A DNA stretch of 64,000 nt from an uncultured Xanthomonas sp. (GCA_943912265.1 CALTTS010000003.1:150036-214035); one strand, 5' to 3'; shown: positions 36,500-46,620, counted from the first letter of the stretch. Made by a program: numbers and translations. The notes: generated from the letters alone by a model not told the origin.

Positions 36500-36500
36500 C

Positions 36501-37235
36501 ATGAGCGCCGACGCCGCCAGTACCCTCGCCTCGCGCATCTACCTGCAGCTGCGCCACGACATCGTGCGCGGGCGCCTGGCGGCGGGCAGCAAGCTGCGCC
36601 TGGTGGACCTGGTGGCGCGCTACGACGCCGGCATGTCGCCGGTGCGTGAGGCGCTGGCGCGGCTGTGCGGCGAGCAGCTGGTGGTCAGCGAGGACCAGCG
36701 CGGCTTCATGGTCGCGCCGCTGTCGCTGCAGGAACTGGACGACATCGCCCGGGTGCGCAACCTGGTGGTGGACGAGGCGATGAACGATTCCATCCTGCAC
36801 GGCGACGATGCCTGGGAAGCGCGCCTGCGCGCGGCGCTGGCGGCGCTGGGCGAGCTGGAGGCCGCGGTGTCCGGCCGCCCGGTGGCCCTGCCGCCGGAGC
36901 AGCTCGATGCCCTGGAAGCGCGCAACCACGCCTTCCACCAGGCGCTGCTGTCGGCGTGCCGCTCGCCGTGGCTGCTCAAGCTGCAGGAAAGCTTCTACCA
37001 CCAGGCCGAGCGCTACCGCTACGCCGCGCTGCCGCGCGCGCGCGACAAGCGCTTCACCTGGGACGAGCACCAGGCCATCGCCGAGGCCGCCCTGCAGCGC
37101 AACGTGATCAAGGCCTGCCGCCTGCACGACGACCACCTGGCACGCACCCACGCCAGCATCCGCGCCGCGCTGGCCGACCGCCTCAGCCACACCGCACCTC
37201 CCGTCTTCGCCCCCCGTTCCCAACGCAGCCGCTAA
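36501..37235 (+). CDS. GntR-family (FCD/FadR-type) transcriptional regulator
   Basis: A 244-residue regulator. The N-terminal winged helix spans about 10-75 (LRHDIVRGRLAAGSKLRLVDLVARYDAGMSPVREALARLCGEQLV). A helical FCD ligand domain follows (about 85-225) with metal-ligand-like RNLVVDE, NHAFHQAL and DEHQAIAEAA His/Asp positions. It starts next to a TTTCGAAA palindrome, consistent with autoregulation. Only 3 nt separate it from sdaA, so it likely controls serine degradation or a related acid. Confidence 0.92.
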   Translation: MSADAASTLASRIYLQLRHDIVRGRLAAGSKLRLVDLVARYDAGMSPVREALARLCGEQLVVSEDQRGFMVAPLSLQELDDIARVRNLVVDEAMNDSILHGDDAWEARLRAALAALGELEAAVSGRPVALPPEQLDALEARNHAFHQALLSACRSPWLLKLQESFYHQAERYRYAALPRARDKRFTWDEHQAIAEAALQRNVIKACRLHDDHLARTHASIRAALADRLSHTAPPVFAPRSQRSR

Positions 37236-37238
37236 GCC

Positions 37239-38621
<1,383 letters not shown>

Positions 38622-38627
38622 GCGGCC

Positions 38628-38644
38628 GGCGGGCTCTCCCCGCC
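38628..38644 (+). terminator. Hairpin after sdaA
   Basis: GGCGGG-CTCTC-CCCGCC forms a 6-bp G/C stem 6 nt after the sdaA stop, without a T run. Confidence 0.45.
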
Positions 38645-38739
38645 CGCATGCTGACCGCTACGGTTTCGGCAGGCCCGGCCGATACTGGTATCGTCCTCCG
38701 GACGGCAGAAGGGGAAGTCGCCTGTCCTTGCAACGGAAC

Positions 38740-41700
38740 ATGGTCAGATGCGCATCGGCGCGCCATCCGCGCCACTGGCTGGGTGCGTGCCTGCTCCTGC
38801 TGGGCGGGATGGTCGCGGTGTGCCCCGGCGCCCGCGCGCTGACCCCGGACAAGTCCTTCCACGACTACGTCCGCAACAGCTGGAGCATCGAGCAGGGGCT
38901 GCCGCAGATCTCGGTCTACGCCATCGCCCAGGACCACGACGGCTACCTGTGGTTCGGCACCCAGTCCGGGCTGGCCCGCTTCGACGGCGTGCGCGTCGTC
39001 GCCTACGGCATCGACAACACGCCCGAGCTGCCGGGCGTGGTCATCCAGTCCCTGCTGGCCACGCCCGACGGCCGGCTGTGGATCGGCACGTCGCGCGGGC
39101 TCGCGGTACGCGAAGACGGCCGTTTCCGCGCCCTGAAGGCCAGCGACGCGCACGGCGTGCCGCTCGACATCGCCCGGATCGTGCGCGACGACGGCGGCCG
39201 CATCCTCGTCGCCAGCGCCCAAGGCGTGTACGTGGTGCGGGACGATCGCCTCGAACGGCTGTCGCCGCTGCCGGCGCACACCCTGCTGCCCCGCCCCGAA
39301 GGCCTGTGGATCGGCGGCGACGACGGCGCCTTCCTGCTCGACGGCCGCGGCGTGCCGGTGCGCTATCCCTTGCCCGCCCGCGCGGCCGGCACCGGCGTGG
39401 ACCATCTGCTGTTCGCCCAGGGCTGGCTGTGGGCGGGCACCGGCAAGGGCCTGTTCCGGCTCGAACGCGGACGCTGGCTGCCCTACGACGGCGACCCGTG
39501 GCTGGCCACGATGCCGGTCGAGGCGATGGCCGAGGACCGCGACGGCAACCTGTGGATCGCGCTGAGCGAGAACATGCTGCGCCTGCGCGACGGGCGGGTG
39601 AGCGAGCGGATCACCGGCAAGCATGGCGCGGTGGCATTCCGTTCCATTTTCGAAGACCGCGAAGGCAACCTGTGGCTGGGCAGCATGCTCAACGGCGCCA
39701 CCCGCCTGTGGAACGGCTGGACCCGGCGCTACAGCGTCGGCGAAGGCCTGCACAACCCGATCCTGTGGTCGGTGGCGCCCGGCCCCGGCGGCACCACCTA
39801 CGCCGGCACCAACGACGGCGTGGAACAGCTGGTGGACGGCCGCTTCCGCGACTGGCTGCCCGGCGCGGAGCTGCCGCACCCGGCCGCCTACGCGCTGCTG
39901 CCGGACGGGGACGGCCTCTGGATCGGCACCCGCAGCGGCGCCGCCTACGCGCGCGCCGGCAAGCGCGTGCCGATGCCGGCGCTGGACCCGATGCTGCACG
40001 CCCAGATCGCCGCCATCCTGCGCGACCGGCGCGGGCACGTCTGGTTCGGCACCACCGAAGGCCTGTACGAATGGGACGGCCGCGTGCTGACCCGCCATGC
40101 CGAGGACGCGGGCCTGGACGACCCGCGGGTGCGGGTGCTGCGCGAAACCGGCGATGGCCGGCTGCTGATCGGCAGCCATGCCGGCCTGTACGCCTGGCAG
40201 GACGGCCGCGCGCGCTTCCTCGGCCCGGGCCGGACCCCGGCCGAACCCTACGACATCACCGCGATCGCCGAACTGCCCGGCGGCCAGATCGTGGTCGGCA
40301 GCCTCGACGAGGAAGCGCTGTTCCTGCTCGACGGCGGGCGCTGGCACCGCTACGGCAGCGAACAGGGCCTGCCGCTGAGCGCCGCGTTCCACTTCGCGCT
40401 TTCGCCGGACGGCTACCTGTGGGTGGGCGGCCTGCGCGGGATCTACCGCGTGCCCGTCCGCGACCTGCTCGCGCAGGCGCGCGACCCGGCCGCGCCGCTG
40501 AACGGCGAGATGCTGCTGAACGAGCGCGGCGACCGCCACGGCGGGCAGAAGGGCGACTGCTGCAACGGCGCCGGCACTGCACGCGGTTTCGTCCGCGACG
40601 GCACCCTGTGGCTGCCCACGCGCGACGGCATCGTGACCCTGGCGATGGACGGCATCACCCGCAACGACATCGCCCCGACCACGCTGATCGAGCGCATCCG
40701 CATCGACGACGTCTGGCACGACGCGCCGCGTTCCGGCGGCCCGCTGACGCTGCCGCTGGGCGCGCGCGACGTCGGCTTCGAATTCACCACGCTCTCGTTC
40801 CAGGCCGCCGACCACATGGACATCCGCTACCGCCTGGTCGGCTACGACAAGGACTGGCGGTCGCTGGAAGACCCGGACCGCCGCGTCGTGGCCTACACCA
40901 AGCTGCCGGCCGGGCATTACGTGTTCGAGGTCATCGGCGGCAACAACAGCGGGCTGGTCTCGCCGCAGCCGGCGCGGCTGGAATTCGACGTCCGCCCCCG
41001 TTTCCACGAAACCTGGACGTTCCGGGCCGGGATGATCGCGCTGGCGCTGCTGGCCACCGGGTTCGGCTACCGGCTGCTGCTGCTGCGCCTGCGCCGCCAG
41101 CGCGACACCCTCGAACGGCTGGTGCAGCAACGCACGCTGGACCTGCAGCAGGCCAACGAGCGGCTCAGGGAAATCAGCGTGACCGACCCGCTGACCGGCC
41201 TGCACAACCGCCGCTACCTGGCCGAGCAGATCCCCGCCGACATCGCCTACTACCGCCGCAGCGGGGCCGCCGCCGGCCGCGACGAGGTGATGGTGTTCGC
41301 GCTGCTGGACATCGACCACTTCAAGGCCATCAACGACCGCCACGGCCACGAGGGCGGCGACGCGGTGCTGTGCCGGATCGCGCAGGTGCTGCGCACGATC
41401 GTCCGCGACGGCGACTACATCGTGCGCTGGGGCGGCGAGGAAATCCTGCTGGTGTTCCGGCCGATGCCGCGCGGCGACGTGCCGGCGCTGGGCGCGCGGA
41501 TCTGCTCAACCATCGCCTCGCGCCCGTTCCCGCTGCCGGACGAATCCAGGGTGACCGTGACCGCCTCGGTCGGGCTGGCCGAATACCCCATTTTCCCGCA
41601 GCGGCCCGACCTGCTGGGCTGGGAGCAGCTGGTGGCGCTGGCCGACCGGGCGCTGTACTGGATCAAGGAGAACGGCCGCAACGGCTGGGCCTGCTACCGC

Positions 41701-41826
41701 GCCCGCACCGATGCCGAACCGCCCGCCGATGCGGCGGAAGCCACCCCGGCCGCGCTGATCGACGCGGGCCTGCTGGTGTTGTGCAGCGACCGCGAGCGCC
41801 AGCCGCCGGGCACGACGCCGGGCTGA
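38740..41826 (+). CDS. Beta-propeller sensor diguanylate cyclase (GGDEF)
   Basis: A 1,028-residue membrane protein. A signal segment ends ARAL (about residue 33). Propeller repeats follow (DGYLWFGTQSGLARFDG, DGRLWIGTSRGL, GHVWFGTTEGLYEWDG and others). Then come a Y_Y_Y domain, one membrane helix (RAGMIALALLATGFGYRL), a coiled coil and a C-terminal GGDEF domain. The active site reads GGEEI, with an RDGD inhibitory site five residues before it, so active and product-inhibited cyclic-di-GMP synthesis is expected. ATG 38740 has a weak ribosome site; TTG 38728 lies 10 nt after GGGGAAG and is an alternative. Confidence 0.92.
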   Translation: MVRCASARHPRHWLGACLLLLGGMVAVCPGARALTPDKSFHDYVRNSWSIEQGLPQISVYAIAQDHDGYLWFGTQSGLARFDGVRVVAYGIDNTPELPGVVIQSLLATPDGRLWIGTSRGLAVREDGRFRALKASDAHGVPLDIARIVRDDGGRILVASAQGVYVVRDDRLERLSPLPAHTLLPRPEGLWIGGDDGAFLLDGRGVPVRYPLPARAAGTGVDHLLFAQGWLWAGTGKGLFRLERGRWLPYDGDPWLATMPVEAMAEDRDGNLWIALSENMLRLRDGRVSERITGKHGAVAFRSIFEDREGNLWLGSMLNGATRLWNGWTRRYSVGEGLHNPILWSVAPGPGGTTYAGTNDGVEQLVDGRFRDWLPGAELPHPAAYALLPDGDGLWIGTRSGAAYARAGKRVPMPALDPMLHAQIAAILRDRRGHVWFGTTEGLYEWDGRVLTRHAEDAGLDDPRVRVLRETGDGRLLIGSHAGLYAWQDGRARFLGPGRTPAEPYDITAIAELPGGQIVVGSLDEEALFLLDGGRWHRYGSEQGLPLSAAFHFALSPDGYLWVGGLRGIYRVPVRDLLAQARDPAAPLNGEMLLNERGDRHGGQKGDCCNGAGTARGFVRDGTLWLPTRDGIVTLAMDGITRNDIAPTTLIERIRIDDVWHDAPRSGGPLTLPLGARDVGFEFTTLSFQAADHMDIRYRLVGYDKDWRSLEDPDRRVVAYTKLPAGHYVFEVIGGNNSGLVSPQPARLEFDVRPRFHETWTFRAGMIALALLATGFGYRLLLLRLRRQRDTLERLVQQRTLDLQQANERLREISVTDPLTGLHNRRYLAEQIPADIAYYRRSGAAAGRDEVMVFALLDIDHFKAINDRHGHEGGDAVLCRIAQVLRTIVRDGDYIVRWGGEEILLVFRPMPRGDVPALGARICSTIASRPFPLPDESRVTVTASVGLAEYPIFPQRPDLLGWEQLVALADRALYWIKENGRNGWACYRARTDAEPPADAAEATPAALIDAGLLVLCSDRERQPPGTTPG

Positions 41827-41830
41827 AGGT

Positions 41831-42922
41831 TCAGCCGGCCGCGATCCGCAGCACGTCGTCGAGCAGGGCCGCGGCAGTGACCTCGGCGCCGGCGCCGGGG
41901 CCCTGGATCAGCAGCGGCTGCACCTGGTAGCGGTCGCTGCGGATCGCGACCCGGTTGTCGGTGCCGCAACCGCCGAGCAGCGGATGGCCGGCCGGCAGCG
42001 AACGCAGGCCGACGCTGGCACCCTGTGCATCGAAACGGCCGACGAAACACAGGCGCTCGCCCGCCGCCCGGGCCTGCTCGAAACGCACCCGCAGCGGCGC
42101 ATCCAGCAGCACCAGCGCATCATCCAGCGCCTCGGCCGGCGCCGCCGCCAGCGCTTCGGGCAACAGCGGCGCCACGTCCACCCGTTCGGCGCACAGCGCC
42201 AGGCCGGCGCTGCGCGCGAGGATCAGCAGCTTGCGGCGCACGTCCTCGCCGGACAGGTCGATGCGCGGGTCCGGCTCGGTGTAGCCGGCCGCGCGCGCCT
42301 CGCGCACGCACGCCGAGAACGGCCGCTCGCCGTCGTAGCGGTGGAACAGCCAGGCCATCGAGCCGGACAGCACACCTTCGACCGCATGCACGTGGTCGCC
42401 GCCGGCCACCAGCGCGCGCAGGCTGCTCAGCAGCGGCAGGCCGGCGCCGACGGTGGCGCTGTCGCCGTAGACGGCGCCGCCGGCATGGCGGGCATCGTCG
42501 ATCGCCTGCGCGCGGGCCAGCTGCGCGCCGCGGCCGAGCTTGTTGGCGGTGACCACGTGCACGCCGCGCGCCAGCCATTCGGCATGCCAGTTGGCGACCG
42601 CGTCGCTGGCGGTGGCATCGACCAGCACGTCGCCGGCGCGCAGGCCTTCGGTCTCGGCCCAGGGCTGCAGGCCCGGCGCGCCGCGCGGCACCGCGTTGGC
42701 CTGCGCCAGCGCCCCGGCGGGATCGCCGCCGCAGGCGCGCGCGGCGCGCGAGTTGGCCAGCCAGGCCAGCGTCGGCAAGGCGACCCGGCGCGCGCGCAGG
42801 GACTGGTAGCGGGCCACGAAGGCGCTGCCGACCGTGCCGGTGCCGAGCAGCGCCAGGCGCACCGCGCCGCGGCCACCGGCCGGCTTGCGGCGCGGCCGGT
42901 CGAGGGGCGCCACGCTGCTCAC
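41831..42922 (-). CDS. hom: Homoserine dehydrogenase
   Basis: NAD(P)-dependent reduction of aspartate semialdehyde to homoserine, 363 residues. Rossmann motif LALLGTGTVGSAFV, VVTANKLGRG (catalytic Lys region), VEGVLSGSMAWLF and YTEPDPRIDLSGEDVRRKLLILAR are family blocks. There is no aspartokinase or ACT domain. The start is GTG at 42922, overlapping the metB stop by 4 nt. Third gene of metX-metB-hom. Confidence 0.92.
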   Translation of the reverse strand: MSSVAPLDRPRRKPAGGRGAVRLALLGTGTVGSAFVARYQSLRARRVALPTLAWLANSRAARACGGDPAGALAQANAVPRGAPGLQPWAETEGLRAGDVLVDATASDAVANWHAEWLARGVHVVTANKLGRGAQLARAQAIDDARHAGGAVYGDSATVGAGLPLLSSLRALVAGGDHVHAVEGVLSGSMAWLFHRYDGERPFSACVREARAAGYTEPDPRIDLSGEDVRRKLLILARSAGLALCAERVDVAPLLPEALAAAPAEALDDALVLLDAPLRVRFEQARAAGERLCFVGRFDAQGASVGLRSLPAGHPLLGGCGTDNRVAIRSDRYQVQPLLIQGPGAGAEVTAAALLDDVLRIAAG

Positions 42923-44112
42923 GCGGCTTCGGCGGCGGCGACGGAGGACGCGCGGCCGAGCGCCGCCGCGATGTCCGCCAGCAGGTCCTCGGCCGCCTCG
43001 ATGCCCACCGACAGGCGCAGCAGGCCGTCGGAAATGCCGGCCTTGGCCCGTGCTTCCGGGGTCATCGCCGCGTGGGTCATCGTCGCCGGATGGGCGATCA
43101 GGCTTTCCACCCCGCCCAGCGATTCGGCCAGCGTGAACCAGCGCAGGCCCTCGACGAAGGCGCGCGCCGCCGCCTCGCCGCCGTGCAGCTCCAGGCTCAG
43201 CATCGCGCCGAAGCCCTTCTGCTGGCTGGCCGCCAGCGCATGGCCCGGATGCGAGGCCAGCCCGGGGTAATAGACCCTGGCCACGGCGGAGTGCCCGGCG
43301 AGCCGCTCGACGATGGCCTGGGTGTTCTGCTGGTGCACGCGGATGCGCGCGTCGAGCGTGCGCAGGCCGCGCAGGGTGAGATAGCTGTCGAACGGCGAGC
43401 CGGTCAGGCCCAGCGCGTTGGCCCACCACGCCAGCTGCTGGTGCAGCCCGGCCTCGCGCGCGACCACCGCGCCGCCGACCACGTCGCTGTGGCCGTTGAC
43501 GTACTTGGTGGTGGAGTGCAGCACGATGTCGGCACCGAACTCGAACGGCCGCTGCAGCGCCGGCGACAGGAAGGTGTTGTCCACCGCCACCAGCGCGCCG
43601 GCGGCGTGCGCCGCGGCGATGGTCGCGCCCAGGTCGGTGATGCGCAGCAGCGGGTTGGACGGGGTTTCCACCAGCACCAGCTTCGGCGACTGCGCCAGCG
43701 CCGCGGCCAGCGCGGCCGGGTCGGTCAGGTCGGCGGTGATCAGTTCGAAGTGGCCCTTCTTCGCCAGGGCGTTGAACAGGCGCCAGCTGCCGCCGTACGC
43801 ATCGTGCGGCACCACCAGCTTCTCGCCCGGCGACAGCACCGTGGCCAGCACCAGGTTGACCGCGCCCATGCCGGTGGCGGTGACCACGCCGCCGGCGCCG
43901 CCCTCCAGTTCGGCCAGCGCCGTGCCGAGCAGGTCGCGGGTCGGGTTGCCGCTGCGGGTGTAGTCGTATTCGCGCTTCTGGCCGAAACCGGCGAAGCTGA
44001 AATTGGTCGACAGCACGATCGGTGGCGAGACCGCGCCGTAGGCGGCATCGCAATCGATGCCGGCGTGCACGGCGGTGGTGGCGGGACGGTGGTCGGGGCT
44101 TGCAGGACTCAT
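42919..44112 (-). CDS. metB: Cystathionine gamma-synthase or O-acyl-homoserine sulfhydrylase
   Basis: PLP enzyme of the Cys/Met metabolism family, 397 residues. The PLP Lys lies in VLHSTTKYVNGHSDVVGG. YDYTRSGNPTRDLL, TATGMGAVNLVL, DAYGGSWRLF, VDNTFLSP and SLGGVESLIAHPATMTHAAM are present. Position between metX and hom supports cystathionine gamma-synthase, but direct sulfhydrylation (MetZ-like) cannot be excluded by sequence alone. Overlaps both neighbours by 4 nt. Confidence 0.92.
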   Translation of the reverse strand: MSPASPDHRPATTAVHAGIDCDAAYGAVSPPIVLSTNFSFAGFGQKREYDYTRSGNPTRDLLGTALAELEGGAGGVVTATGMGAVNLVLATVLSPGEKLVVPHDAYGGSWRLFNALAKKGHFELITADLTDPAALAAALAQSPKLVLVETPSNPLLRITDLGATIAAAHAAGALVAVDNTFLSPALQRPFEFGADIVLHSTTKYVNGHSDVVGGAVVAREAGLHQQLAWWANALGLTGSPFDSYLTLRGLRTLDARIRVHQQNTQAIVERLAGHSAVARVYYPGLASHPGHALAASQQKGFGAMLSLELHGGEAAARAFVEGLRWFTLAESLGGVESLIAHPATMTHAAMTPEARAKAGISDGLLRLSVGIEAAEDLLADIAAALGRASSVAAAEAA

Positions 44113-45143
44113 GCGGATTCTCCGTGGATGCGCAGCGCCGTCGCCAGGATGGCGTCGATGCGGTCGGTTTCTTTCAGGAAGGCGTCGTGGCCGTAGGGGG
44201 AGCGCAGCACGCGCAGGCTGCCGCGTTCGCCCAGCCCCTCCACCAGCGCGACGAGGTCGGACAGCGGCACCAGGCGGTCGCCCTCGACCGCGATCACCAG
44301 CGTCGGCACGCCGACCTCGCGCGGGTCGACGCGGTGCAGGTCGATCGATTCGGACAGGCGCAGGAAGGTGTTGACCGGGGTGCGCGCCACGTAGCGCGCG
44401 CCGGCGGCGTCGAGGTAATCCTCGGCGGCCACGCGCACGCGGCCGTTGAGCAGCACCGGAGCGCCGTCGAAACGGTCGCCGAACTCTTCCGGCGTACGGT
44501 AGCTGAGCATCGCGAACTGGCGCGCCAGCGCCAGCCCCTGCGTCTCGGCGCACTGCATCTGCCCGAGCGCGACCGCGCGCCGCTGCAGCGCGCGCCAGGC
44601 CGAGGCGAACGGGTGCGGCTTGTGCGCGCCGCTGACCGCGACCAGCCTGCCCAGGCGCCGCGGATGGCGGATGGCCAGCTGCAGGCCGACCAGCGCGCCA
44701 TACGAATAGCCCACGTAGGCATGCAGGCGGGCGATGCCGAGCGCATCGAGCAGCGCGACGATGGCATCGGCCTGGTCGGCGGTGTCGATCGGCACGTCGA
44801 GGTCGCCGCCGGCGCCGACGAAATCGAAGGACAGCACGCGGAAGCGGCCCGGCGACAGCGTGCGGCCGGGCCCGAGCAAGGCCTCGGCCCAGCCCGAGTC
44901 CGGAAACTCGGCGCTGGAAGCCACGTGGCGGCTGGCGGAAATGCCGCCGGCGACGAACACCACCGGGGCGGCGTCGCGGCCCTGCAGTTCGTAGCGCAGC
45001 GTCAGCGCCTGCAGGCCGGCATGGCGCATCGCCAGCGCGACCCGGACCTCGCCGCGCACGGCGACGGCCCGTACAGGCTCATCGGCGGCAACATGGCATT
45101 CGGGATCTGCGGGAGAAGTAGTGTCTGCGTTCACGAAACTCAT
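44109..45143 (-). CDS. metX: Homoserine O-acyltransferase, MetX type
   Basis: Activates homoserine with an acyl group for methionine synthesis; xanthomonad members of this type use succinyl-CoA. The 344-residue alpha/beta-hydrolase-fold protein shows VVFVAGGISASRHV, the nucleophile elbow GYSYGALVG, the acid in AVEGDRLVPL and the His in YGHDAFL. The start at 45143 is preferred to an in-frame ATG 81 nt upstream that falls in the riboswitch leader. It is first of the metX-metB-hom operon. Confidence 0.93.
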   Translation of the reverse strand: MSFVNADTTSPADPECHVAADEPVRAVAVRGEVRVALAMRHAGLQALTLRYELQGRDAAPVVFVAGGISASRHVASSAEFPDSGWAEALLGPGRTLSPGRFRVLSFDFVGAGGDLDVPIDTADQADAIVALLDALGIARLHAYVGYSYGALVGLQLAIRHPRRLGRLVAVSGAHKPHPFASAWRALQRRAVALGQMQCAETQGLALARQFAMLSYRTPEEFGDRFDGAPVLLNGRVRVAAEDYLDAAGARYVARTPVNTFLRLSESIDLHRVDPREVGVPTLVIAVEGDRLVPLSDLVALVEGLGERGSLRVLRSPYGHDAFLKETDRIDAILATALRIHGESA

Positions 45144-45150
45144 GGCCTGA

Positions 45151-45164
45151 TCCGGCAATCCGGA
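45151..45164 (-). promoter_or_regulatory. Hairpin just before the metX start codon
   Basis: TCCGG-ATTG-CCGGA lies 8 nt upstream of the ATG and can pair away part of the GGATCAGG ribosome-site region. It could be the translational output of the riboswitch. Confidence 0.4.
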
Positions 45165-45177
45165 GGGAAACGGCCAT

Positions 45178-45195
45178 CGAGCTTCGCGGAGCTCG
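45178..45195 (-). promoter_or_regulatory. Expression-platform hairpin candidate between riboswitch and metX
   Basis: CGAGCT and AGCTCG form a 6-bp stem with a 6-nt loop downstream of the aptamer. There is no T run behind it, which argues against intrinsic termination here. Confidence 0.4.
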
Positions 45196-45230
45196 CGTTC
45201 GTCGCGTGCCATCGGTGCCGGCACTCGCGA

Positions 45231-45345
45231 ACCATCTTTCGGCGGACGCGGAAGTCCCCGCAGGATTTGGCACCTACGCGATCGCTTGCGCGACTGCGGG
45301 CTGCCCCGGCATCAAAGGGCCTGTCCCTCCGCCGGTCTCGATGGT
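45231..45345 (-). promoter_or_regulatory. SAM-I (S-box) riboswitch upstream of metX
   Basis: Read on the minus strand, P1 pairs ACCATC (45345-45340) with GATGGT (45236-45231). Between them are the S-box core elements in order: GAGGGACAGGCCC, TTTGATGCCGGGGCAGCC, GGTGCCAAATCCTGC and GCCGAAAGATGGT. These follow the conserved SAM-I core closely. The aptamer begins where a TTGACA/CACCAT promoter would start transcription. High S-adenosylmethionine should reduce metX-metB-hom expression. Confidence 0.92.
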
Positions 45346-45351
45346 GGACGC

Positions 45352-45380
45352 ATGGTGCCAGCGGCCCCCGCCACTGTCAA
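45352..45380 (-). promoter_or_regulatory. metX promoter
   Basis: On the minus strand TTGACA (45380-45375) is followed after 17 bp by CACCAT (45357-45352). A start about 7 nt further falls at the first base of the SAM-I aptamer. The -35 box overlaps a 28-bp palindrome. Confidence 0.6.
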
Positions 45381-45405
45381 TCGCTTCATCCCGATGAAGC
45401 GATTG
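45378..45405. promoter_or_regulatory. 28-bp palindrome over the metX -35 box
   Basis: Two perfect 13-bp arms (CAATCGCTTCATC and GATGAAGCGATTG) flank a 2-bp centre. It covers part of the metX -35 box and lies 27 bp before the -10-like box of the divergent lipoprotein gene. A transcription-factor operator is likely; SahR-type or MetR-type control is a hypothesis. Confidence 0.7.
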
Positions 45406-45431
45406 CCCTTCGCCGACGGCGCCGACCGCCG

Positions 45432-45437
45432 CATAAT
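45432..45437 (+). promoter_or_regulatory. Putative -10 box of the phytase-like gene (leaderless spacing)
   Basis: CATAAT ends 6 nt before the ATG at 45444. No Shine-Dalgarno is present. Confidence 0.45.
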
Positions 45438-45443
45438 CCGCCG

Positions 45444-46538
45444 ATGCGTTACCGCCTCCCCGCCTGCCTGCTGGCCCTGGCCCTGCTGTCCGCCTGTGCC
45501 GCGCTTCCCCGTCCCGCGCCCTCCGCCGCTGCCGCACCGGTCGCGGACACGCCTGCCGCGGCCACCGTCGACGAAGCCTGGATCGCCGCGCCGCGCCCGG
45601 CCGACGAAATCGATTCGCTGGCGGTGTGGCCCACGCCCGATGGCGGCCACTGGCTGGTCGCCACGGCCAAATCCAGCCACACGCTGGCCGTGTACGACGC
45701 GGAAACCGGCCGCTTCCTGCGCAGCGTCGGCGGCCCCGGCGACGGCCCGGGACAGTTCCGCCGCCCCAATGGCGTCGCCGTGTTCGGCGACACCCTGTTC
45801 GTGGTCGAACGCGACGGCCGGCGCGTGCAGACGTTCCGCCTGCCCGACTTCGCCCCGCTCGGCAGCTTCGGCGGCGACCGCCTGCGCGTGCCCTACGGGC
45901 TGTGGCTGGACGAAGTGGCGCCCGACACCCTCGACGTGTACGTCACCGACAGCTACATGGCCGATTTCCGCACCGGCCTGCTGCCGCCGATGGCCGAGCT
46001 GTCCGGCCGGGTCCAGCGCTTCCGGGTGGACCTGTCCGGCCCGGCGCCCCGCGCCGAATGGCAGGGCCAGTTCGGCGACACCACCGAGGCCGGCGCGCTG
46101 CGCATGGTCGAATCCATCGCCGGCGACCCGGCCCACGACCGCCTGCTGATCGCCGACGAGGACCGCCGCGTCGGTTCGACGCTGCGCGAATACTCCCTGT
46201 CCGGCCGGCGCTATCTGGGCCGCAGCCTGCCGCCGTTCAAGGGCGATGCCGAGGGCGTGGTGCTGTGGGCCTGCAGCGCCGAGGCCGGCTACTGGATCGC
46301 GGTGGACCAGGTGCGGCCGAGCGAGTTCCGCGTCTACGACCGCCGCACGCTGGCCCCGGCCGGCACCTTCTCCGGCCGCACCGTCGCCGACACCGACGGC
46401 ATCGCCCTGCAGCAGGACGCCAGCCCGCGCTTCCCGGCCGGGGCGCTGTTCGCCCAGCACGACAACGTGGCCGTGGCCGCGTTCGACCTGCGCGACATCG
46501 TCCGCGCGCTGCGCCTGGATCCGGCCTGCGCCCGCTGA
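45444..46538 (+). CDS. Phytase-like beta-propeller lipoprotein
   Basis: A 364-residue lipoprotein. The signal peptide ends in a lipobox LSAC with Cys18. The mature domain shows DGGHWLVATAKSSHTLAVYDAETGR, VYVTDSYMADFRTG, DRLLIADEDRR, YWIAVDQ and the closing RTVADTDGIALQQ with FPAGALFAQHDN. These resemble the calcium-dependent beta-propeller phytase family. Release of phosphate from phytate or similar esters is plausible but the acidic calcium sites were not all checked. It is divergent from metX. Confidence 0.8.
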   Translation: MRYRLPACLLALALLSACAALPRPAPSAAAAPVADTPAAATVDEAWIAAPRPADEIDSLAVWPTPDGGHWLVATAKSSHTLAVYDAETGRFLRSVGGPGDGPGQFRRPNGVAVFGDTLFVVERDGRRVQTFRLPDFAPLGSFGGDRLRVPYGLWLDEVAPDTLDVYVTDSYMADFRTGLLPPMAELSGRVQRFRVDLSGPAPRAEWQGQFGDTTEAGALRMVESIAGDPAHDRLLIADEDRRVGSTLREYSLSGRRYLGRSLPPFKGDAEGVVLWACSAEAGYWIAVDQVRPSEFRVYDRRTLAPAGTFSGRTVADTDGIALQQDASPRFPAGALFAQHDNVAVAAFDLRDIVRALRLDPACAR

Positions 46539-46567
46539 ACCGGCCCGGCAGCGCGGCCCCGGCCCGC

Positions 46568-46573
46568 TATAAT
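46568..46573 (+). promoter_or_regulatory. Consensus -10 box upstream of prfC
   Basis: A perfect TATAAT lies 47 bp before the prfC ATG. No good -35 box is visible at 16-18 bp, and no Shine-Dalgarno precedes the ATG. Confidence 0.55.
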
Positions 46574-46620
46574 TCCGGCTTTCCCATCGATCCCGGCGCC
46601 CGCAGCGGGCGCGCGTCCCC

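Noticed and set aside
36086..36500. Possible short genes in the 415-bp gap before gntR
   Set aside because: Open frames there lack ribosome sites and recognisable composition; only the palindromes and a GATAAT box stand out.
38748..41930. A 1,060-codon open frame overlapping the propeller-GGDEF gene in another frame
   Set aside because: No domains or periodicity beyond the Arg-rich bias of a shifted G+C-rich frame; the GGDEF frame has all catalytic motifs.
42919..44112. Reading metB as O-succinylhomoserine sulfhydrylase (metZ)
   Set aside because: Cannot be separated by eye; context beside metX and hom slightly favours cystathionine gamma-synthase, so the alternative is only noted.
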